Shown here: positions 1-4,795 of the stretch, one piece after another | Position numbering within the stretch: position 1 is the first letter of the stretch | Layout of the letters: every line of letters begins with the position of its first letter | DNA from: JBFHRB01 sp041591915 | GTDB taxonomy: Bacteria; Actinomycetota; Nitriliruptoria; Nitriliruptorales; Nitriliruptoraceae | NCBI GenBank assembly: GCA_041591915.1 | Contig: JBFHRB010000124.1 | Span: 1-9,778 of the forward strand | Reading direction: 5' to 3' | DNA: 9,778 bases | Translations under genes and position numbers: made by a program | The notes under the pieces: generated by a model | The model's database searches: none | What the model saw: only the letters and a program-made list of their open reading frames with translations | What the model was told of the DNA's origin: nothing

Positions 1-163
1 CGACGACCTGGCCGTCGTCCACGGCGATCCAGGCGCGATCGTCATCGACGTAGGCGAGGAACGCCTCGACCTCGACCGGCCCCCAGTCCTCCCCGAGCGC
101 GGCGGCGAAGGCCGTCCCGAACACGGCCTGTTCGTCCTCGGTCGCGAGGCGGATCTCGGGCAT
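1..163 (-). CDS. Probable GNAT-family N-acetyltransferase, N-terminal fragment
   Basis: Translated by hand from an ATG at 163-161. It gives 54 complete codons beginning MPEIRLATEDEQAVF and is cut by the window edge. The opening pattern (xIRLATxxD, then an acidic helix, then xRAWIAVDDGQVV where strands beta2-beta3 of the acetyl-CoA fold would begin) is typical of the N-terminus of GNAT acetyltransferases, including the Eis-like branch. The acetyl-CoA-binding motif A lies outside the window, so substrate and activity cannot be judged. A GGGAG ribosome binding site (171-175) sits 7 bases upstream of the ATG. The gene starts 32 bases after the oxidoreductase stop, so it is probably the last visible gene of the same transcript. 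The family call rests on the first third of the protein only. Confidence 0.7.
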   Translation of the reverse strand, partial: MPEIRLATEDEQAVFGTAFAAALGEDWGPVEVEAFLAYVDDDRAWIAVDDGQVV

Positions 164-195
164 GGGAGTGCTCCCGGCGTGGGCGTGACCCGACG

Positions 196-1662
196 CTAAC
201 CCAGCGCCCGCGGACGCGAGCCGAAGGCCGTCCGACGCACGCCCCGGTCGTGGGCGCGCAGGGCGCTGCGCGCGGCGTGGTACCCACTCATCCCGTGGAC
301 GCCGGCACCCGGCGGGGTGGAGGCCGAGCAGAGGTAGACGCCGTCGAGCGGGGTCGCATACGGGTCGATCGCGGCGCGCGGCCGCGCCACGGCCTGCAGG
401 CCGGCGGCGACACCCCCGGCGAAGTCGCCGCCGTGGAAGTTCGGGTTGCCGAGCTCGAAGTCCCGGGGCGTGGTGACGATCCGGTGCTCGACCAGGTCAC
501 GGAAGCCCGGGGCGAAGCGCTCGACCTGCCGCTCGATCGCGTCCGTCATGTCGACGGTGCTGCCGTTGGGGACGTGCGTGTACGTCCAGAGGACGTGCTT
601 ACCGGCCGGCGCCCGGCTCGCGTCGGCGACGCTCGGCTGGGTCGCGAGGACGAAGGGACGCTCCGGATGCACGCCGGCCGCGACCTCGGCCTCCGCCAGG
701 GCGATCTCCTCGAGCGTCCCGCCCAGGTGCACGGTTCCCGCCATCGCGACATCCGGGTTCGCCCACGGCACCGGTCCGGACAGCTCGTAGTCGACCTTGA
801 ACGCGGCCGCGCCGTGCTGGAAGCCGAGCATCCTGTCCCGGAAGCCGGCAGGCAGGGCGTCACCCGCGATCTGCACCAGCTGGCGCGGGGTCACGTCCAG
901 CAGCAGGAGGTCAGACGGCGGGATGTCGCCAAGTGCGCGCACGTGCTGGCCGGTCTCGACATGCACCCCCAGCTCACCGAACAGGCCGAGGAAGGCGTCC
1001 GCGAGGCGCTGGGATCCACCAGAGATGAACGGGAACCCGACGGCCATCGCACTCGCCGTCAGGACGACGGCGAACGCGCCGGTCGTCGGGAGGTCGAGGT
1101 CGGCCACCCCGTGCGCCGCGTTCCCGGCGACCAGCGCCCTGGCCTCCGGCGTCGACAGCCGGTCGGCGACCGACGTGGCCGACCGCAGCGCCAGGAGGCC
1201 GAAGCGGGCGAGCAGCACGGGATCCCGCGGGATCCGGGGGATCGGACCCAGCAGGGCGGGGGCGAGCCGATGCCAGTGCGCGACGAACGGGCGGTACAGG
1301 TCGAGCCAGGCCTGCTCGTCGACGCCGAGGGAGGCAGCGGTCGCCAGGACGTCCTGCTGGGCGACGGCGGCACGCCCACCGTCGAGCGGGTGCGCCACGG
1401 GGAAGGGTGCGTGGACCCATTCCAGCCCGTGGCGGGCGAGCGGCAGGTCGGCGAGGACCGGGGAGGTGACGCCGAGGGGGTGGGACGTCGAGCAGTGGTC
1501 GTGGATGAAGCCGTCCGACCCGCCGACCGTCCGCAGGCCTCCACCGACCTCGTCCGCCGCCTCGATGACGAGGACCGACCGCGCGTGGCGCGCAAGGACG
1601 GCAGCCGCGGCGAGGCCGTTCGGGCCTGCGCCGACGACGACCGCGTCGTAGCGCTGCGCCAC
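196..1662 (-). CDS. FAD-dependent oxidoreductase, phytoene-desaturase/PYROXD2-like
   Basis: 488-residue flavoprotein of the amine-oxidase/phytoene-desaturase superfamily (COG1233 type). The N-terminal Rossmann motif GAGPNG (11-16) follows the hydrophobic strand DAVVV. E34 is placed to bind the FAD ribose, and a second glycine-rich segment EVGGGLRT (38-45) follows. The C-terminal FAD-binding segment runs from DGVYLCSAS to GMSGYHAARSAL (about 440-468), as expected for the family. The middle part would form the substrate domain. The substrate is unknown: no phytoene synthase or other carotenoid gene is nearby, so a carotenoid role should not be assumed. The GTG start at 1662 is set by an AGGAGG site (1669-1674) with 6-base spacing. 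The gene lies 34 bases after the second REC-HDOD gene. The superfamily is secure; the reaction is not. Confidence 0.93.
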   Translation of the reverse strand: MAQRYDAVVVGAGPNGLAAAAVLARHARSVLVIEAADEVGGGLRTVGGSDGFIHDHCSTSHPLGVTSPVLADLPLARHGLEWVHAPFPVAHPLDGGRAAVAQQDVLATAASLGVDEQAWLDLYRPFVAHWHRLAPALLGPIPRIPRDPVLLARFGLLALRSATSVADRLSTPEARALVAGNAAHGVADLDLPTTGAFAVVLTASAMAVGFPFISGGSQRLADAFLGLFGELGVHVETGQHVRALGDIPPSDLLLLDVTPRQLVQIAGDALPAGFRDRMLGFQHGAAAFKVDYELSGPVPWANPDVAMAGTVHLGGTLEEIALAEAEVAAGVHPERPFVLATQPSVADASRAPAGKHVLWTYTHVPNGSTVDMTDAIERQVERFAPGFRDLVEHRIVTTPRDFELGNPNFHGGDFAGGVAAGLQAVARPRAAIDPYATPLDGVYLCSASTPPGAGVHGMSGYHAARSALRAHDRGVRRTAFGSRPRALG

Positions 1663-1674
1663 CGGCGACCTCCT

Positions 1675-1690
1675 CGTTCGCCGGCGAACG
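1675..1690. repeat. 16-bp perfect palindrome between REC-HDOD gene and oxidoreductase
   Basis: CGTTCGCCGGCGAACG reads the same on both strands. In minus-strand RNA it would fold as a 6-bp stem (CGTTCG/CGAACG) with a CCGG loop. It begins 6 bases after the stop codon of the REC-HDOD gene (1697-1699) and directly abuts the AGGAGG ribosome binding site (1669-1674) of the oxidoreductase. There is no T-tract after it, so it is not a canonical intrinsic terminator. It could be a DNA operator for a dimeric repressor or an RNA hairpin that separates expression of the two genes. Function is inferred from position only. Confidence 0.5.
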
Positions 1691-1696
1691 TAGCGG

Positions 1697-2890
1697 TCAG
1701 GCTGCGTCGGAGATGCGCTGGGCGATCTGGGTCTGCCAGTCGGGGATGCGGTCGGCGAGCCCGCTGCTCTCGAGGTAGCCGTGGTCGAGGCCGGCGTGTC
1801 CGACCTGGCTCTCGCCGGCCTGGCCGCTGACCTGCCAGACGATGTTGTCGGCGATGTGCAGCGCGCCCGCCAGCGTCAGGCGCGTCGGGTCCACCTCGGC
1901 GGGGCGATGGTGGTACGCGACCGCCTCGATGACGTCGTACGGCAGGCCCCAGAGCCCGAGGAGCGCCGCCCCGAGCTCGGCGTGGGTCACGCCGAGCGTC
2001 AGGAACTCGGCCTGGGCCATCGACTTGTCGTTGTAGGTCGCCTCCTCGACCACCCGCTGCCACTGGTCGGGGCGGCGGGTCGCGAGGGCGAGGCGGCCGA
2101 TGTCGTGCATGAGACCGGCCGTGAAGGCGTCGTGTTCGAGGCCGGTCCCGGCCATCACGGTCATCGCCGCGCTCCCGACCCGGAGGCCGTTGCGCTGGAA
2201 CCGCTCGGCCAGCCGCGCATCCGAGCCAGCGAAGCCCGAGGTCGACTCGAACGACAGCACGAGGCTGCGGAGCGGCCGCAGGCCGATGTAGGACAGGGCC
2301 TCGTTGAGCTTGGCGGTCGGGCGCGCGAGCCCGAAGTAGGCCGAGTTCACCAGCTGGAGGAGCTTCGCGGCGATCGCTGCGTCCTGCTGGACGATGCGCG
2401 CCAGCTCGACGAAGGAGACGTCCGGGTCCTGCATCGCGCGGGTCAGCGCGAGGTAGGTCTTGGGGGCGGACGGCAACCGCCCGATCCCCGTGATGATGTC
2501 GCGAACCGCGGGCGACTCGACCTTCTCCTGGATCCGGCACACCCGCTCGACGGTCGAGACGATCTTCGAGGCGTCCCACGGCTTGTGCAGGACCTGGTGC
2601 GCGGACTCGACGCCTCGCAGCATCTCGGCCTCGTCCGGCGCGTCGGCGAGGAGGATCCGGATGACGCCCTCGAAGTGGCGCTGCACCTCCTCGAGGATGG
2701 CGTGGCCGTCGACGTCGGGCATCCGCGCGTCGACGAGGACGGCGTCGATCTCGCTGTTGCGCAGGCTGGCCATGGCCGCCTCGCTCGACAGCGAGTAGCT
2801 CACGTCCCACTCCGCCCGGTAGGGCTCGAGGGCTTCGCGGAGGGCCGCGAGCTCGTGATGGTTGTCGTCGACGATGAGGACTCGTCTCAT
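1697..2890 (-). CDS. REC-HDOD response regulator, downstream copy
   Basis: 397 residues starting MRRVLIVDDN. Residues 1-118 form a CheY-like receiver with acidic pair D8/D9, phosphoacceptor D54 in VLVDARMPDVDG and K103 in HKPW. The usual switch Thr/Ser at position 82 is Ala. Residues about 135-350 form an HDOD domain (PF08668 type) containing LPSAPKTY, LLQLVNSAYFGL, GLMHDIG (H262, D263), H303, H327/H328 and D348. The His expected about 28 residues before the HD pair is Asn234. HDOD proteins are signalling outputs of poorly known mechanism; no DNA-binding domain is present. The reading frame stays open to 3169, but that extension overlaps the upstream gene and lacks REC homology. The ATG at 2890 has GAGG (2899-2902) 8 bases upstream, inside the last codons of the preceding paralogue, so the two are probably translationally coupled. 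No histidine kinase is visible. Confidence 0.94.
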   Translation of the reverse strand: MRRVLIVDDNHHELAALREALEPYRAEWDVSYSLSSEAAMASLRNSEIDAVLVDARMPDVDGHAILEEVQRHFEGVIRILLADAPDEAEMLRGVESAHQVLHKPWDASKIVSTVERVCRIQEKVESPAVRDIITGIGRLPSAPKTYLALTRAMQDPDVSFVELARIVQQDAAIAAKLLQLVNSAYFGLARPTAKLNEALSYIGLRPLRSLVLSFESTSGFAGSDARLAERFQRNGLRVGSAAMTVMAGTGLEHDAFTAGLMHDIGRLALATRRPDQWQRVVEEATYNDKSMAQAEFLTLGVTHAELGAALLGLWGLPYDVIEAVAYHHRPAEVDPTRLTLAGALHIADNIVWQVSGQAGESQVGHAGLDHGYLESSGLADRIPDWQTQIAQRISDAA

Positions 2891-2894
2891 GTTC

Positions 2895-4100
2895 TCAACC
2901 TCGGGTGGCGGAGGTGGTCGTGTGGTGTTGTCGCGCGCGCCAGTCGTCGAGCAGCGAGGAGACCTGCGTGCGGCGGAGGTAGTCATGGTCGAGGGCCGGG
3001 CCGCCTCGACCCGGCGTCTCGCCCCGGGCCTCGTGGGTGAGGGCGTCAGCGACGTGGATCGCCCCCGCCAACGAGAAGTCGGGCCGTGCCGCCTCCGCTG
3101 GCGAGTGGTGGAAGGCGACCGCCTCGACGATGTTGAACGGCAGGCCCCACAGTCCGAGGAGCGCGGCACCGATCTCGGCGTGGGTGACGCCGAGGTGCTC
3201 GCGCTCGTGTTCGAGGATGTGGGTGTTGCTGACGCGCGCCGCCGCGCGCACCGCGGCCCACTGCTCGAACCGCTCGATCACGAGCACGAGCTTGCCGATG
3301 TCGTGCAGGAGCCCGGCGGTGAACGCCTCGCCGCCCGCTGGACCACGGCCGACGATGGCCTCGGCCACCGACGCGACCTCGAACGCGTGCGCGCTGAACT
3401 CCTCGATGACCCGGGCCCGCGACGGATCGGCGGCAGCCTGGAAGGCGCGGATCACCTCGACGTGGAGCACGAGCCCACGGAGGGCGTCGATGCCGAGGTA
3501 CACCGCCGCTCGCTCGAGGCTGGTGATGGGCGAGGCCAGGCCGAAGAAGGCGGAGTTGACGAGCTGCATCACCTTCGCGGCGACGCTCTGGTCCTTGCCG
3601 ACGATGGCCGCGACGACGTCGAGGCCGACCTCGGGGTCGGACAGCGCCTCGGTGAGCTCCGCGTGGATGACCGGCGCCCCCGGGAGGCTGTCGAGGTCGG
3701 TCACGAACGCGCGGGTTGCCGCGCTGTCGATCATGGAACGCAGCCGAAGGGCGCGATCGACGGTCGCGTGGACGGTCTCGGCGTCACAAGGCTTGCTGAA
3801 GACCTGGTGCGCGACGCGAGCGGCGCGCATCGCGGTGCCTGCGTCGGATCCACGTCGGAGCAGGACGCGGAGGGTGGCTGGGTCGTGGCGACGGACGGTC
3901 TGCAGGAACGTGGTCCCGTCGGTCGCACGCAGGTCGTCATCGCACACGACGACGTCGACACCGCCCTCGTCGACCAGGCCCAGGGCCTGCTCCACGTCCG
4001 TGGTGAAGGTCATGTCCCACCGGTCACGCAGCGGCCGGAGCCCTCGCCGAAGCGCGCGGAGCTCCTTGTTGGCGCCATCGACGAACAGCACCCGGTCCAT
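2895..4100 (-). CDS. REC-HDOD response regulator, upstream copy with degenerate receiver
   Basis: 401 residues starting MDRVLFVDGA, the tandem paralogue of the next gene. The two align without gaps through about residue 220 and again through the C-terminal half. The receiver (1-118) keeps D8, D54 (VVCDDD) and K103 (SKPC). It has Gly9 instead of the second acidic residue, Arg82 instead of the switch Thr/Ser, and lacks the MP turn after D54 (LR at 57-58). This suggests weak or absent phosphorylation. The HDOD domain (about 135-355) has LPGAPVIH, VMQLVNSAFFGL and GLLHDIGK. It carries a full candidate metal-ligand set: H238, H266/D267, H307, H331/H332 and D352. No GYP motif is present, so it is not a canonical HD-GYP c-di-GMP phosphodiesterase. 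The ATG at 4100 has a G-run (4107-4111) 6 bases upstream. It follows a 137-base gap and may start its own transcript. Confidence 0.94.
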   Translation of the reverse strand: MDRVLFVDGANKELRALRRGLRPLRDRWDMTFTTDVEQALGLVDEGGVDVVVCDDDLRATDGTTFLQTVRRHDPATLRVLLRRGSDAGTAMRAARVAHQVFSKPCDAETVHATVDRALRLRSMIDSAATRAFVTDLDSLPGAPVIHAELTEALSDPEVGLDVVAAIVGKDQSVAAKVMQLVNSAFFGLASPITSLERAAVYLGIDALRGLVLHVEVIRAFQAAADPSRARVIEEFSAHAFEVASVAEAIVGRGPAGGEAFTAGLLHDIGKLVLVIERFEQWAAVRAAARVSNTHILEHEREHLGVTHAEIGAALLGLWGLPFNIVEAVAFHHSPAEAARPDFSLAGAIHVADALTHEARGETPGRGGPALDHDYLRRTQVSSLLDDWRARQHHTTTSATRG

Positions 4101-4175
4101 GGGCGACCCCCGTCACCGTCCTGGTGTACTTCGTTCCCCTGTCGGCGTCCGAACGGCGTAGTTGCACGGTCGCCC
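4101..4175 (-). promoter_or_regulatory. Possible long-range stem over the REC-HDOD ribosome binding site
   Basis: The arms 4168-4175 (GGGCGACC in the transcript) and 4101-4108 (GGTCGCCC) are exact reverse complements separated by 59 bases. The 3' arm ends one base before the ATG at 4100-4098 and includes two bases of the GGGGG ribosome binding site. If formed, the stem would reduce ribosome access. At this GC content an 8-bp match somewhere in a 137-base gap is not rare, so only its placement at the start codon is suggestive. Confidence 0.25.
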
Positions 4176-4237
4176 TGGCAGGCCCCTCACCCGGGGCATC
4201 CTTCGCGCGATGTGCGGCCATGTGCGTGCGTTCGCCA
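4101..4237 (-). other. 137-base non-coding gap upstream of the REC-HDOD pair
   Basis: No gene is supported here. On the minus strand it holds a small hairpin candidate (GCCCC at 4193-4197 with GGGGC at 4182-4186, 6-base loop) about 40 bases after the SRPBCC stop, without a T-tract. It also holds an 8-base arm GGGCGACC (4168-4175) perfectly complementary to GGTCGCCC (4101-4108), which ends at the REC-HDOD start codon and covers part of its G-rich ribosome binding site. A competing pairing, ACCGT with ACGGT, overlaps the 5' arm. I recognise no known riboswitch consensus. A GGGGAAC string resembles an ECF-sigma -35 element, but I see no matching -10 at proper spacing, so I call no promoter. Confidence 0.45.
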
Positions 4238-4726
4238 TCAGACCGCCTCCACGGTCGTGCGGAGCCGTTCGAGCATGTCGGAGTCGTGGCGCTCGACGAG
4301 GCGGCCGGCCAGCGGGCCGACGAACCGGGCCATGCCGCCGAACTCCGTGCGGGCCCGCAGGTCCACCTGTGTCGACCCGGCGCCGTCGTCGGTGACGGAG
4401 TACGCGTAGGTTGCGCGTATCGGCCCCTGGCGGCTCGACACCGCGATGTGGACACCCTCCTCGAACGCGACGACCTCGAACTCGCCCTCGCCGGTCCGGC
4501 CGTACTCCGTGCGGGTCTCGTAGAACCTCGTGCCCAGCTGCACGGGCTTGCTCCCGAGGCGGGTCACGGTCTCGAGTCCTCGCAGCCACGACGGGCCGTA
4601 CGTCTCGAAGTCGACCAGCACGCCCCAGACGGTGTCGGCCGAGCGATCGATGACGACGCTGCGCTGGAACTCGTGCGTGCTCACGTCAGCCGCACGGTCC
4701 GAGCTCGCGTGGACAGGAACCGACAC
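4238..4726 (-). CDS. SRPBCC-fold protein (polyketide cyclase/dehydrase-like)
   Basis: About 162 residues. From residue 17 the sequence HEFQRSVVIDRSADTVW, then WGVLVDFETYGPSW, matches the opening beta strand and helix of START-like SRPBCC proteins (Polyketide_cyc2, PF10604). Alternating strands follow (GTRFYETRTEYG, FEVVAFEEGVHIAVSS, QVDLRARTEFGG), and then a long C-terminal helix (about 140-161), which closes the ligand cavity in this fold. Such proteins bind small hydrophobic ligands; the ligand here is unknown. No signal peptide or membrane segment is seen. The GTG start at 4726 has only a weak GGGGCGG site 5 bases upstream. An internal GTG at 4684 would give a 148-residue protein starting VSTHEFQR, a common start for this family, but it has no clear ribosome binding site. 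The gene lies 69 bases after clpB, in the same direction. The fold is likely; the role is not assignable. Confidence 0.82.
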   Translation of the reverse strand: MSVPVHASSDRAADVSTHEFQRSVVIDRSADTVWGVLVDFETYGPSWLRGLETVTRLGSKPVQLGTRFYETRTEYGRTGEGEFEVVAFEEGVHIAVSSRQGPIRATYAYSVTDDGAGSTQVDLRARTEFGGMARFVGPLAGRLVERHDSDMLERLRTTVEAV

Positions 4727-4772
4727 ATGAACCGCCCCGAGCGGACACCGGTGATCGGGTCCACCCTAGGGC

Positions 4773-4786
4773 CGGTCGTTCGACCG
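4773..4786 (-). repeat. Inverted repeat just downstream of clpB
   Basis: CGGTCG and CGACCG are exact inverted arms separated by two bases. They begin 9 bases after the clpB stop codon (4798-4796). In RNA this would give a 5-bp stem with a 4-base loop. No run of T follows, so it is at best a weak or Rho-assisted 3' end for the chaperone mRNA. Two short palindromes, CCCTAGGG (4764-4771) and CACCGGTG (4746-4753), lie in the same 69-base gap. The gap also holds a TAGGGT string (4763-4768, minus strand) that could act as a -10 box for the SRPBCC gene, but no good -35 is visible. Confidence 0.35.
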
Positions 4787-4795
4787 CGACAGTGC

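Noticed and set aside
164..175. GGGAG/CTCCC inverted repeat at the GNAT ribosome binding site
   Set aside because: Five-base arms with a two-base centre are expected often by chance at this GC content, and half of it is simply the ribosome binding site.
196..1662. Carotenoid biosynthesis cluster around a phytoene desaturase
   Set aside because: Only the desaturase-like fold is present; no crtB, crtE or cyclase gene is in the window, and many members of this superfamily are unrelated to carotenoids.
250..1830. A 526-codon plus-strand open frame opposite the FAD oxidoreductase
   Set aside because: Arg/Gly/Asp-rich shadow without recognisable motifs; the minus strand encodes a clear flavoprotein with a strong ribosome binding site.
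1059..2810. A 583-codon minus-strand frame spanning the REC-HDOD/oxidoreductase junction
   Set aside because: It is out of frame with both real genes and Arg/Pro-rich; it could look like a fusion but contains no domain in its own frame.
2891..3169. A 93-residue N-terminal extension of the downstream REC-HDOD protein
   Set aside because: It would overlap the upstream paralogue in another frame and is low-complexity. The receiver domain begins exactly at the ATG at 2890.
4182..4197. Intrinsic terminator after the SRPBCC gene
   Set aside because: Only a 5-bp GC stem with a 6-base loop and no T-tract; too weak to call.
2862..4409. A 515-codon plus-strand open frame opposite the upstream REC-HDOD gene
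   Set aside because: Shadow of a well-supported gene; composition is Arg-rich and it crosses two genes and an intergenic gap.
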